Notes: generated by a model not told the origin, from the letters alone. A stretch of DNA of 64,000 nucleotides from Candidatus Hydrogenedentota bacterium (GCA_016182605.1 JACPGE010000073.1:1-64000); one strand, 5' to 3'; counted from the first letter of the stretch, positions 31,703 to 40,152 are shown. A program made the numbers and translations.

Positions 31703-33835
31703 ATGGCGGTGATGGTGTGGACAGAACCTCGCGTGCGGCCGGCGCTGGAGGAGTTGCTGTGGATGCTGGGGGAGGCGCGTTCCCGGGCACGGCGGCCGCT
31801 TTCGCGGTTCATGGTGGAAGAGGTACGGCTGCCGACAGGGCCGATGGCGGGCGAACCTTACAACCTGGCCACACAGCCGTATTCGCGGTTGTTCTGCGCG
31901 GCGGTGGACTCGGGCCGGTACACGGATTTCCTGTCCACGGGCCCTACGCAGAGCGGGAAGACGTTGACGACGGCGCTGGGCCCTATGGCGTGGCACCTCT
32001 TCGAGTGGCAGGAGCCGGTCATTTTTGGGCTGCCGAATGATGATATGCGCAGGGACAAATGGGAAGACGATGTCCTCCCAATGATCGAGGCCACGCGGTA
32101 CCGGGAGCTGTTGCCGACGCGCGGCCCGGGCAGCCGCGGTGGTGATCCGGGCGCCCGGATTCGATTTTCCCACGGGGTGGTGGTCCGGTTTATGACCGGC
32201 GGCGGTGCGGACAAGTCCCGCGCGGGAAAGACGGCGCGGGTGTTGGTGGCGACGGAGGTGGAAGCGTTCGACCTGGTGAAGAGCACGAGCGCGGAGGGTA
32301 CGCAGATTGAGCAGTTGGAGGCACGGACGCATGCGTTTGGGAGCCGTGCGCGCAAGTACAAGGAGTGCACGGTGACGACGAGCACCGGCTACGTGTGGCG
32401 CAAGTACGCCGCGGGCAGTATGACGCGGCCCTGGTATCCGTGCGCGCATTGCGGCACGTGGGTGAGTTTGGACCGGGAGAATTTTCACGGGTGGCAGGAG
32501 GCGGAAACGGAAGTGGATGCGTTCTCGAACGCACGATTGGTGTGTACGGCGTGCGGCGTGCTCTGGACGGACGACGAGCGGCGTTGGAGTGTGGGGCAGA
32601 TGGCGGCGGTGCACCGGGGCCAGCGGATAGTGGAAGCGTCGGGCCCCACCGCAAGCGGGCCCCCCATTCCCCCCCCCGCAAGCGGGGGGGGATGGGAGGG
32701 GAATCTCGGACAGGAATGTCCAAGATCCTTAGGTGTGCCTGTGATCGAGGGGGATGCGCCGAAGACGTTCAGTTTTACGTTGCGGTGGAACGGGGCTGAA
32801 AATTTATTGATGGACCAGGGCCAGATCGGTGTAGCGGAGTGGCAGTCTGCGCGTGCGGAGAAGGCGGACGAGGCGGAACGGGCGATGTGCCAGTTCTACT
32901 GGGCGCGCGCGATCGACGACGACACCGAGAACAGCGTTGATCTGACGGTGCAGAGTCTGACGGAGCGCTTGGGTGATTGGGTGCGCGGTGTGTGCCCGGC
33001 GGACACGATGTGCGTGACGGCTACGCTGGACATGGGAAAACACGTGGCGCATTGGCTGGTGCTCGCGTGGCGGGAGGACGGATCGCCGCACGTGGTGGAC
33101 TACGGGACGATTACTGTGCGGTGGCGGGAGTTGGGGCTGGAGAACGCGATCACGAGCGCGTGCTGGGAATTTGCGGAGATTTGCGAGGCAGGCTGGCTTC
33201 ATGAGAATCAGAGCCGGGTGCCTGATGTGCGCTGGATCGATTCGGGTGGCGAGTGGGCTAAGCAGGTCTATGATTTTTGTAAGACAACGAACTACGCGTA
33301 CAGGCCGATGAAGGGCTTCGGGGCGAGTCAGGATTTTGAAAAGAGCTACATGCAGCCGAAGAGCACGGGGAGCACTGTGCTGCACATCGGGGAGCAGTAT
33401 CACGTGGCGTTTGTGGCAGAGACGGGCGTTCGGTTGATCGAGGTGAATGCGGATTACTGGAAGAGCTACGCATATCGCCGGCTGATGACGCCAGTGGAGA
33501 AGCCGGGTGGTCTGACGCTGTACCGGACGCTGAGCAGGGATCACAGGGCATTCGCGCTGCATTTACTGGCGGAGCGCCGTGAACTGGAGTGGGTGCCTGA
33601 GACGGCGCGATCGTTGGGCCCGCGGAAGGGCGGCTGGCGGGAGCGGTGGGTGAAGGTGAACCGGAACAATCACTGGGGAGACACGTTCTATATGGGGTGC
33701 GCGGCTGCGCATCATGGCGGGGTGCGGTTGGAGATAGATAGCGCTGAGGGTGATGGGGGACCCCGCCCCGTGGTGGCTCCGCCGCGAAGAGTGGCGGGGC
33801 GCAAGCGGCGGGGTGTGGTGATGTACAGGAAGTGA
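31703..33835 (+). CDS. Terminase large subunit (GpA-type) with in-frame repeat insertion
   Basis: The protein has 710 aa, the phage packaging ATPase/nuclease. Walker A is STGPTQSGKT (K86). GpA-type features include VLVATEVEAFD, the zinc-like CAHCG and CTACG, FSFTLRWNGAENLL, the nuclease-region TLDMGKHVAHW, and IDSGGEWAKQVYDFC. Residues about 312-347 are encoded by REP-A plus REP-B (32641-32735): PIPPPASGGGWEGN, then GQECPRSLG. The insertion lies in the linker between ATPase and nuclease halves and keeps the frame. ATG 31703 is used. Confidence 0.92.
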   Translation: MAVMVWTEPRVRPALEELLWMLGEARSRARRPLSRFMVEEVRLPTGPMAGEPYNLATQPYSRLFCAAVDSGRYTDFLSTGPTQSGKTLTTALGPMAWHLFEWQEPVIFGLPNDDMRRDKWEDDVLPMIEATRYRELLPTRGPGSRGGDPGARIRFSHGVVVRFMTGGGADKSRAGKTARVLVATEVEAFDLVKSTSAEGTQIEQLEARTHAFGSRARKYKECTVTTSTGYVWRKYAAGSMTRPWYPCAHCGTWVSLDRENFHGWQEAETEVDAFSNARLVCTACGVLWTDDERRWSVGQMAAVHRGQRIVEASGPTASGPPIPPPASGGGWEGNLGQECPRSLGVPVIEGDAPKTFSFTLRWNGAENLLMDQGQIGVAEWQSARAEKADEAERAMCQFYWARAIDDDTENSVDLTVQSLTERLGDWVRGVCPADTMCVTATLDMGKHVAHWLVLAWREDGSPHVVDYGTITVRWRELGLENAITSACWEFAEICEAGWLHENQSRVPDVRWIDSGGEWAKQVYDFCKTTNYAYRPMKGFGASQDFEKSYMQPKSTGSTVLHIGEQYHVAFVAETGVRLIEVNADYWKSYAYRRLMTPVEKPGGLTLYRTLSRDHRAFALHLLAERRELEWVPETARSLGPRKGGWRERWVKVNRNNHWGDTFYMGCAAAHHGGVRLEIDSAEGDGGPRPVVAPPRRVAGRKRRGVVMYRK
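32641..32735. repeat. REP-A plus REP-B inside the TerL gene
   Basis: CCCCCCCCGCAAGCGGGGGG lies at about 32669-32690, and TCGGACAGGAATGTCC with its AAGATCCTTAGG tail at 32705-32732. The order matches the intergenic stacks. Confidence 0.85.
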
Positions 33836-33840
33836 GGGGA

Positions 33841-33925
33841 GGCCCCTTCGGCAGGCTCAGGGACCGGCAAGGGAATAGGTCGTATAGGACGTATACCGGG
33901 CGGGATGTCCGGGCTCCTGGGGGAA
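33841..33925. repeat. REP-H and REP-C-like
   Basis: CCCCTTCGGCAGGCTCAGGG (33843-33862) is followed by GGGCGGGATGTCCGGGCTCC (33898-33917) in the gap after TerL. Confidence 0.7.
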
Positions 33926-33977
33926 TGCCCGCTGTGAATTGTTCAGGGCTTGGAGAGGCCCTGGTTACTCTTGAAGG

Positions 33978-34445
33978 ATGTCGACCATGACGGAAATAGT
34001 TTTGGAGCGGAGGATGGTGGAAGTGCCCATGGCCGTGGAGACGGAAGGGTACGTGAGTGGGCATGTGGAGGTGCAGTTGCGCACCCGTGAACAGAAGCTT
34101 GCCCTGAAGCGCGTGACGGTGGCGCTGAAGGAAAGCGGGGCGCGATTGGTGAACGGGCGTGTGGTGGATAATGGCGGCGATGCGATCCGCTGGTTGCTGG
34201 AGCAGCTGGCCGGGGTGGGCGTATCGGCGCCGGTGGTGACGTGGGCCGACGCTGCTGAAGCGGCCCCTCCTGCCTCACCGCAATCGGCCCCCCCGGGCCC
34301 CCCCTGCCCCCCCGCAAGCGGGGGGGTGCCGAGTGCGGATGGTTTTCCGCCGGTGCCCAGTGTGCAGGCGGTGTCCGTTGGTGGCCGCCGGGTGAAGGGG
34401 AAGAAAGGGAAGAAAGGTGTCGGCGCCGCCTTGGCCGCCAACTAG
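33978..34445 (+). CDS. Hypothetical protein with REP-A-encoded Pro-rich segment
   Basis: The protein has 155 aa. Residues 1-90 look folded (VEVQLRTREQKLALKRVTVALKE, DAIRWLLEQLAGVG). A Pro/Ala stretch PPGPPCPPASGGV around 108-120 comes from a REP-A copy (34285-34328). A basic tail GKKGKKGVG follows. It lies directly after TerL. Function unknown. Confidence 0.5.
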   Translation: MSTMTEIVLERRMVEVPMAVETEGYVSGHVEVQLRTREQKLALKRVTVALKESGARLVNGRVVDNGGDAIRWLLEQLAGVGVSAPVVTWADAAEAAPPASPQSAPPGPPCPPASGGVPSADGFPPVPSVQAVSVGGRRVKGKKGKKGVGAALAAN

Positions 34446-34452
34446 CCCCCTG

Positions 34453-34580
34453 CAAGCTCCCCCACTGCCCCCCCCCGCAAGCGGGGGCGCAGGGGGGGGA
34501 GGCGGTAGGAGTCTGGAGTCTGGAGGGATAGAAAGAGGGGGAGGCACGCAAAGCCGCAAAGGGGAACAAGATCCTTTGGG
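34453..34580. repeat. REP-A and REP-E between converging genes
   Basis: A long REP-A variant (34459-34500) and REP-E (CACGCAAAGCCGCAAAGG, about 34543-34562) fill the gap between the plus-strand gene and the end of the antisense cassette. Confidence 0.7.
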
Positions 34581-34582
34581 GA

Positions 34583-35050
34583 TTAATCGGGGAGTAGTGC
34601 TGCGGCGGCGATGACGCCGGCGCTGATCTCGTTTTCGGGTGTGGCGTGGATGAGCTTTTGGGCGATGCTGGGGGGTATGTAGATGCTATAGGTTTGGCCG
34701 CGTTCACCGTGTTTTGATGGCCGCCCGGTGGATCGGCCCGTGGGTCGGCCTTTGACGATCTCGGGAGGGAGCCCCCCCTGCCCCCCCGCAAGCGGGGGGG
34801 TGGGCATGGGGGCGTAGGTGGAGAATTTCCGGGCGGTGCTGTAGTAGCGGGCCTGTGGGTTCGACTGGCTGGAGACGGTTTTGGGGCAGTGCCACCAGAC
34901 GGAGCAGGCGGGCGCCACGATGCGTTCCGCGATGCGCTGGGCATCCGCGGGGTCGTGGTAGTTTTTGGTGCCTACGGCGTACCAGCGGCCCGTTTTGGGG
35001 TGTTTGGCGCGGATCGAGAACATTACCTGGTAGTGGGTATTCGGGGTCAT
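34583..35050 (-). CDS. Antisense cassette gene 5: two-part protein joined by REP-A
   Basis: The protein has 155 aa. Residues 1-78 form one module (YQVMFSIRAKHPKTGRWYAVG, DAQRIAERIV). A segment PTPPLAGGQGGLP, encoded by a REP-A copy read in reverse (34771-34801), joins it to a C-terminal part. That part (GRPSKHGERGQTYSIYIPPS, then AQKLI) looks like a ribbon-helix-helix DNA-binding protein. AGGAG precedes the ATG, which overlaps the upstream gene by 4 nt. The repeat may have fused two genes or replaced a linker. Confidence 0.6.
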   Translation of the reverse strand: MTPNTHYQVMFSIRAKHPKTGRWYAVGTKNYHDPADAQRIAERIVAPACSVWWHCPKTVSSQSNPQARYYSTARKFSTYAPMPTPPLAGGQGGLPPEIVKGRPTGRSTGRPSKHGERGQTYSIYIPPSIAQKLIHATPENEISAGVIAAAALLPD

Positions 35051-35364
35051 TGGGTGGGCTCCTGTTTCAGCCGGTGGCGACGGATTTTTACGGCGGTTTG
35101 TGAGATGCCGAGCTTTTCCGCCGCTGTGGCGTTATTGTGTTGTATTACAGTTTTATTCATGGCGGGAGACCATGTGATCTCTCGCCGGAAGGCGGGGATG
35201 CCGAGCGCCACGCGGCGGCGGCGGACAAACTCCGCAGACCTCCCTATGTCGGCTGCTATGGCCGCGTCGGGCTCTTTGCCTAACCGCTTGAGTGTGCGCT
35301 TGTCGAGGGATTCTTTTGCCGCGTCTGCGGTCATCACAGATCGGGGTGTATGCTTTGTGCGCAT
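35047..35364 (-). CDS. Antisense cassette gene 4: HTH-like protein
   Basis: The protein has 105 aa. It has two helix-turn-helix-like halves. The first is AIAADIGRSAEFVRRRRVAL (about 35-54). The second is AAEKLGISQTAVKIRRHRLK near the C-terminus. It is very basic. It is likely a DNA-binding regulator, possibly of the cassette or the surrounding late genes. GAGGG lies upstream of the ATG. It is coupled to gene 5. Confidence 0.65.
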   Translation of the reverse strand: MRTKHTPRSVMTADAAKESLDKRTLKRLGKEPDAAIAADIGRSAEFVRRRRVALGIPAFRREITWSPAMNKTVIQHNNATAAEKLGISQTAVKIRRHRLKQEPTQ

Positions 35365-35367
35365 CGT

Positions 35368-35598
35368 CTAAGCCCTCGGCTTGTACCAGTCGGGGGCCTG
35401 GTATCCGGCGCGATACTCGGCGGCGATGCGGCGGCGGGTGGCGGCGGCATGCTCGTAGGGCGCTGCCTTATATGGCCCGCCGAGCATGCCGTTGGTTCGC
35501 TCGGCAGTCTCATAGCAGGCGCGGGCGTAGCGGTCCAGAATGCGGGCTTTCGCTTCTTGTTCGGCGGCGCAGGCGTCGAGTTCTTCTTGGGTTTTCAT
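35368..35598 (-). CDS. Antisense cassette gene 3: small helical protein
   Basis: The protein has 76 aa, Ala/Glu/Arg-rich and helical (EELDACAAEQEAKARILDRY, HAAATRRRIAAEYRAG). AGGAG lies before the ATG. It ends 3 nt before gene 4. No family recognised. Confidence 0.55.
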   Translation of the reverse strand: MKTQEELDACAAEQEAKARILDRYARACYETAERTNGMLGGPYKAAPYEHAAATRRRIAAEYRAGYQAPDWYKPRA

Positions 35599-35629
35599 GG
35601 TTTTTGGCTCCTTTTTGGGGGTTAGTCTA

Positions 35630-35839
35630 TTACCAGGCTTTTCCGACGGGACTGTTCCCGTCAGTATTTAGGTAACCGATCTGTCCGTCACTTGCCCGAT
35701 ACCATTGGGCAAATATTTGATCATCAGGGTATTCTCGCGCCGCAGTGATTGCCGCCGCCCGTGCCGCATTGTCTGTTTTGCACTCGGATAATATCTCCGA
35801 TTTTCCGCCTGCCGCTACTCTCACAATCTTGATCTTCAT
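35630..35839 (-). CDS. Antisense cassette gene 2: small protein
   Basis: The protein has 69 aa. The pattern is KIKIVRVAAGGKSEILSECK, a helix, then FAQWYRASDGQIGYLN. GGAGAGAGAAG lies directly before the ATG, and a CTCCCC/GGGGAG hairpin lies just upstream (about 35850-35870). Unknown function. Confidence 0.55.
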   Translation of the reverse strand: MKIKIVRVAAGGKSEILSECKTDNAARAAAITAAREYPDDQIFAQWYRASDGQIGYLNTDGNSPVGKAW

Positions 35840-35880
35840 CTTCTCTCTCCGTGGGGAGGTTGCCCTCCCCGGTTGGGGGG

Positions 35881-36114
35881 TTAGTCCTGGACCTCGCGGG
35901 CCGCGCCTGCGGCTGCACGGACAATGCGGTTGAGGTCTGATTTTTGGGCGTACTGGAGCGCGCGGGCGCCCATCCAGGCCGGGGTAATGGTATAACTGTA
36001 GTCTCCGTAGACTATGATCTCGCCGGTTTTCCCCGCTACGGCTATCGTGCCCGCCGTGCGAGCCGCCTCGCCCTCAACTCGCGTTACCGTTATCTGGATT
36101 TTGTCGTTTTCCAT
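35881..36114 (-). CDS. Antisense cassette gene 1: small beta-rich protein
   Basis: The protein has 77 aa from ATG 36114 with GGGAGA upstream. It has beta-strand-like sequence (KIQITVTRVEGEA, GEIIVYGDYSYTIT) and then an Ala-rich helix. It is the first gene behind the strong minus-strand promoter at 36164-36192. Unknown function. Confidence 0.6.
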   Translation of the reverse strand: MENDKIQITVTRVEGEAARTAGTIAVAGKTGEIIVYGDYSYTITPAWMGARALQYAQKSDLNRIVRAAAGAAREVQD

Positions 36115-36163
36115 CGTTCTGTCTCCCTGTTGTCTCAGCGCCCCGTGCGCCATCTATGTTTGA

Positions 36164-36192
36164 ATTATACAATGTAGATTGGAGAATTGCAA
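36164..36192 (-). promoter_or_regulatory. Near-consensus promoter of the antisense cassette
   Basis: On the minus strand there is -35 TTGCAA (36187-36192), exactly 17 bp, then -10 TATAAT (36164-36169). It lies in an AT-rich island unlike the surrounding DNA. It should be active in the lysogen with host sigma-70-type polymerase and opposes late transcription. Confidence 0.75.
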
Positions 36193-36597
36193 GAGGGAAA
36201 TTTTGTTCAGTGGAAGGGCGAGGAGTGTGGAGGAGGAGGAGGAGATCTCTCCGTCGCGTGGCTCCGTTCGAGATGACAGGGTGTGGGTGGCGTCCGGGGT
36301 GTCCGGGCTGTCCGGTTCCGGACGGGGCGGAAGGGGTTCCAATTATTCCGGGGGCGTGCTACGGTTGGGGCTGATAAAGTTGAATTCAGGTATTCCCCCC
36401 CACCCAGGGGCGGTCTTCGGTGATGTCCGGGGCCGCCCCGCCCTTTTTTCGCGGCGGTGATGGAGATGGAGTTTTTCCCCGTGGATGCGTGTGCTACCTC
36501 CTGCCCCCGGAGCCCTCACCGGTGCATGTGTCCACGGGGAGATTTTTAGGGATGGGGACCTTGGTAACGAGGCTGTAGGGCCTACGTGGAGGTGGTG
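36193..36597. other. Gene-free gap with REP-D, hairpin and REP-G fragment
   Basis: It contains REP-D (36239-36282, GAGATCTCTCCGTCGCG to TTCGAGATGACAGGG). A hairpin GGGGCGG..CCGCCCC lies at 36407-36439 with TTTTTT at 36444-36449, a possible plus-strand terminator. A partial REP-G (GGGGACCTTGGTAACGAG) is at 36553-36570. No gene seen. Confidence 0.6.
36407..36449 (+). terminator. Possible intrinsic terminator in the late-operon gap
   Basis: A 7-bp GC stem (GGGGCGG with CCGCCCC), a 19-nt loop, and TTTTTT four nt after the stem. The long loop makes it weaker than a canonical terminator. Confidence 0.35.
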
Positions 36598-36900
36598 ATG
36601 GCGTTGCTGGATGCGGATGCGACATTTGAAGAGATTCAGGCCGCGGTGCTGGGCAATGCGGACTATGACGTGTCCAACAGCACTGAGAAGGCGCGTGCGT
36701 TCATTCAGGCGTGCCGGATGTATCTGATCCTGCTGACGGATGAAACGGAGGCGGGCGCCAACCGGGTGCGTGAGGATCCGGTGAAGGTGCGGGAGATGCT
36801 GACGCGGGCCGAGGTTTGGCTGAGGCCGCGGGATACTTCGGGTGGCATGGGCCGGACGCCGGGTCACGTGCGGCGATTTGACCTTCGACGGTTTCGGTGA
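36598..36900 (+). CDS. Small head protein at gpW position (putative connector)
   Basis: The protein has 100 aa. GGAGGTG lies 6 nt before ATG 36598. It is helical: ALLDADATFEEIQAAVLGNA, EKARAFIQACRMYLILLTDE, VREMLTRAEVWL. In lambda the small head-tail joining protein W sits between TerL and portal, as here, but sequence similarity to gpW is not evident to me. Confidence 0.5.
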   Translation: MALLDADATFEEIQAAVLGNADYDVSNSTEKARAFIQACRMYLILLTDETEAGANRVREDPVKVREMLTRAEVWLRPRDTSGGMGRTPGHVRRFDLRRFR

Positions 36901-36907
36901 GTGGCGA

Positions 36908-36942
36908 GGACCCCCCTTTATCCCCCCGCAGGCGGGGGGAGA
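36908..36942. repeat. REP-A before the portal gene
   Basis: CCCCCCTTTATCCCCCCGCAGG followed by CGGGGGGAGAG. It is a REP-A variant with GCAGGC in place of GCAAGC. Confidence 0.7.
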
Positions 36943-37049
36943 GAGGAAGCCAATCGGGAGATTGGCGGTCCCAGTAGGACTTGGCGATCCCAGGGAACGG
37001 ATAATCGGAGACGGTGGTGAAGCGATCTGGACGACACAGAGACGCAGCG

Positions 37050-38627
37050 ATGAATCCGGTAGCGGCCTTTTCCGGGCTGCGATCGGATTACGAGCAGGTG
37101 AAGGCCAATCGCTGGCGTTCGTTTATCATAGGTGGGTGCGGTCAAGGTACTGACGGCGACTTCTCCTATCGGAGCGACGCCGACTATTACCGCATCATGT
37201 CCCTGGCGCGCCAGTTCGACGAGAATGATTCGCTGATTGGCCAGGGGCTGGACCGTCTTGAGCGCAACGTTGTTCAGGACGGGATGCAACTGGACCCAAA
37301 GACGGGGCTCGCGGAACTGAACACCTACCTCGCCGCGAAGTGGAGCGCCTGGTGCGACACCCCCGAGGCCTGCGATATGTCGCAGGAACGGGACTTCCAC
37401 GGGATGGCCCGGATGGTGCTGCGGAGCGTAATCCGTGACGGTGACATTCTTGCGCTGATGACGAACACGGGCGCGGTGGAACTGATCGAGGGCCACCGGC
37501 TCAAGACCCCGCACCGCACCCGGAAATCCGTGGTGCATGGCATCCTGATCGACCGGTACCGGCGGAAGCTTGAGTACTGGATTACGCGATCGGACCTGGG
37601 CATTCTGGGCACGGTGACCCGTGCCGATCAGGTGGAAAAGGTGCCCGCGCGCGACCGTGCCGGCAACCTGCAGGCCCTACACATTTGCGATCCCCGGCGC
37701 GTCACCCAGACCCGTGGTGTCAGCGCGCTGGTGCGGGTCTTCGATATGATCGGCATGCTGGGCGATATCAATTTTGCGAAGCTGGTGCAACAGCAGATTC
37801 TGTCCTGTTTTGCCATTCTCCGGACTCGGCCCCTCGGCGGCGCGGACGGTTTTGGTCAACCCACAGGCTACGGTGACAGCACTACCGAGGCCAAGGCTGA
37901 CGGTAGCGGTACGGAATTGCTCGAGGGCATTGGCCCGGGCATGGAGGTCACCGGCGAGCCCGGTGAACAACTCGAGGGGTTCTCCCCGAACGTGCCAGGC
38001 CAGGGGTATTTTGAACAGGCGAAATTAATCATAACGATCATCGCCATCAATCTCGGGTTGCCCGTGCACGTACTGTTGCTCGACCCGAGCGACACGAATT
38101 TTTCCGGCTGGCGTGGTGCCATCGACCAGGCCCGCTTGGGCTGGCGCCACTTGCAGTACGGTATTTTGGTCAAGCAATTCTACCGGCCTGTGTACCAATG
38201 GAAACTGCGGGATTGGCTGGTTACGGACCCGGAATTGCGCCGGTTGGTGGCGACCCTCGACAATCCCGAGGATGTTTTCAAGGCGCGTTTTCTCACTCCG
38301 CGCTTCCCCTATATTCAACCCGAGGTGGATGCGCAGGCGGACGCGGAGATCATCGGCAAGATGCTCGACTCCCGCCGGGGCGTGCTCGCGATGCGCGGAC
38401 GCGATATCGAGCACGTGGATCAGGAGATTGTTGATGACAATGCGTCCCTGATCACGCGCGCGCTGGAGAAGCTGGCCGAGATCAAGGGAAAGTTTGGGGA
38501 GTTGGCGGAGGATGTGAGCTGGCGCGATATGCTGGGCCTGTGGGAAGTGCAGCCCGGGAGTGCGCCGGCGGCGGCGGGTCAAGACGGCGCCAAGGGGCGT
38601 AAGGTTCCGAAAGGGAAGGCGGCGTAG
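37050..38627 (+). CDS. Phage portal protein (lambda B family)
   Basis: The protein has 525 aa. It forms the dodecameric DNA-entry vertex. Family-typical segments are ADYYRIMSLARQFDENDSLI, GQGLDRLERNVVQDGMQLDP, RDGDILALMTNTGAVELIEG, HVLLLDPSDTNFSGWRGAID and KARFLTPRFPYIQPEVDAQAD. ATG 37050 is given; a GTG at 37017 has a better-spaced GGAG and would add 11 residues. It precedes the protease gene as in lambda. Confidence 0.92.
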   Translation: MNPVAAFSGLRSDYEQVKANRWRSFIIGGCGQGTDGDFSYRSDADYYRIMSLARQFDENDSLIGQGLDRLERNVVQDGMQLDPKTGLAELNTYLAAKWSAWCDTPEACDMSQERDFHGMARMVLRSVIRDGDILALMTNTGAVELIEGHRLKTPHRTRKSVVHGILIDRYRRKLEYWITRSDLGILGTVTRADQVEKVPARDRAGNLQALHICDPRRVTQTRGVSALVRVFDMIGMLGDINFAKLVQQQILSCFAILRTRPLGGADGFGQPTGYGDSTTEAKADGSGTELLEGIGPGMEVTGEPGEQLEGFSPNVPGQGYFEQAKLIITIIAINLGLPVHVLLLDPSDTNFSGWRGAIDQARLGWRHLQYGILVKQFYRPVYQWKLRDWLVTDPELRRLVATLDNPEDVFKARFLTPRFPYIQPEVDAQADAEIIGKMLDSRRGVLAMRGRDIEHVDQEIVDDNASLITRALEKLAEIKGKFGELAEDVSWRDMLGLWEVQPGSAPAAAGQDGAKGRKVPKGKAA

Positions 38628-38633
38628 GGAAGA

Positions 38634-38672
38634 AACATCCCCCCTTCCCCCCTTCGAAGGGGGACCAGGAGC
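38634..38672. repeat. REP-I before the protease gene
   Basis: ACATCCCCCCTTCCCCCCTT followed by CGAAGGGGGACCAGGA. It is the same family as at 42836-42874 and as the insertion in the C5 methyltransferase (21831-21873). Confidence 0.75.
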
Positions 38673-38688
38673 GGGAGAGGAAGTTGGC

Positions 38689-40146
38689 GTGAAGGATGAG
38701 ACCGCGATAAACGGGGACTTGGTGCAGGCGCTGGCGGGCCCTTGGGCCATGGCCGAAGAGCATGCGCTGATGCTTGGTGCCTGGTTGCGCGCCGCGCAGG
38801 GCACGGTTCGCGCCACTCCTGCGGTTGATACCGGCTACCTCGATCGGGGCGTGCACGTGATCGAGATCGTTGGGACGCTGTACAAGGGCAGCGTGAACGC
38901 CTATGGCATGCAGTTCGCGGGCACGCTGGAACTGGCAGCGCGGGTGCGCGCGGCGGACAGTTCCCCGTCTTCCAAGGCGATCGTGTTGTATATGGACACG
39001 CCGGGCGGCATGGTGGCGGGGACGAACGAACTGGCGATGGCGGTGCGTGACTGCAAGAAGCCGACGATAGCCGTGGTGAGTGACCTGTGCGCGAGCGCGG
39101 GGTACTGGGTGGCATCGCAGGCCGATTACATCATTGCCAACGAAACATCGCTGAACGGCAGTCTGGGCACCTACGCGCTGCTTTATGACTGGAGCGGCAT
39201 GTTTGCCTCGGTTGGGGTCAAGGCCTACGTGGTGCGCGCCGGTGAATTCAAGGGCGCCGCTGCAATGGGTACCGAGATCACAGAGAAGCAGTTGGCAGAA
39301 TTTCAGCGGACGGTGACCGATATCAATGGGATTTTTCTGCGTAGCGTGGCCAATGGCCGTGGTGCGCGGTTGCCGGACGTTTCCCAGGTGGCCACAGGCC
39401 AGGTGTGGATTGCCGAAGAGGCCCTTTCCAAGGGGCTGATCGACGGTATTGGCACACTGGACGAGGTGGTTGATCGGTTGGTGAAGTCGGGAGTCTTTAG
39501 TCTGGAGGGGGGAGGGGGGAGGAGATCTCTCAGTCGCGGAACTCCTTTCGAGATGACAGGGGGAAAGAGCGTCAGTGGCGTGGATGGGGAAGAAAAAACT
39601 TTAACCGGCGGCGTGGCCGCTTTGAATATGGAGGACGATGCGATGGATCCGGTAAAAACCGAGACTGCCGCGGCGCCGGTGGCGGCGACGTTGGCGGAGT
39701 TGAAGGGCAAGTTTGCCGATGCGGGTTCCGATTGGCTGGTGGCGCAACTGGAATGCGGCGCCACGATGGCGACGGCTCAGGACGCCTACACGACGCTGTT
39801 GCGCGAGCGCACGAAGGCCGCGGAAGCGCGTGCCGTGGCTGCGGAGGCGGCAGCTCTGGAAGCGCAGAAGACGCCTGCGGCGGCGGCCGCGGCGCTCTCC
39901 AAACCGGAGAAGGGCGCGGAAAGCTTCACGGGTGTGGCTGCGGTGGGGGACAACGGCGTGTCCGCGTCTTCCGGCACGGGCGGTGCAGACGGCGGCTTTC
40001 AGGCGCGGCTGGACGAACTGACGGCGCAGGGAAAGACGTCGCAGGAGGCCATGCGCATTGCCGCGAAGGAGGACCCGGATGGCCGGGTGGCCTGGGTGGC
40101 GGCGCACAACCGGAGCAAAGGGAACTCGGCTGCGGTGACGGTGTAG
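38689..40146 (+). CDS. S49 prohead protease with C-terminal scaffold (lambda C-like)
   Basis: The protein has 485 aa. The SppA-like protease has catalytic S136 (LCASAGYW) and K188 (AGEFKGA), with LYMDTPGGMVAGT forming the oxyanion region. Residues about 276-295 (RRSLSRGTPFEMTGG) are translated REP-D (39516-39560) at the boundary to the scaffold part. The scaffold part is Ala/Glu-rich (LLRERTKAAEARAVAAEAAA) and ends with a helical tail. As in lambda, the C-terminus probably acts as scaffold for capsid assembly. GTG 38689 is used, with GAGAGG 8 nt upstream. Confidence 0.9.
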   Translation: MKDETAINGDLVQALAGPWAMAEEHALMLGAWLRAAQGTVRATPAVDTGYLDRGVHVIEIVGTLYKGSVNAYGMQFAGTLELAARVRAADSSPSSKAIVLYMDTPGGMVAGTNELAMAVRDCKKPTIAVVSDLCASAGYWVASQADYIIANETSLNGSLGTYALLYDWSGMFASVGVKAYVVRAGEFKGAAAMGTEITEKQLAEFQRTVTDINGIFLRSVANGRGARLPDVSQVATGQVWIAEEALSKGLIDGIGTLDEVVDRLVKSGVFSLEGGGGRRSLSRGTPFEMTGGKSVSGVDGEEKTLTGGVAALNMEDDAMDPVKTETAAAPVAATLAELKGKFADAGSDWLVAQLECGATMATAQDAYTTLLRERTKAAEARAVAAEAAALEAQKTPAAAAAALSKPEKGAESFTGVAAVGDNGVSASSGTGGADGGFQARLDELTAQGKTSQEAMRIAAKEDPDGRVAWVAAHNRSKGNSAAVTV

Positions 40147-40152
40147 GCCTTC

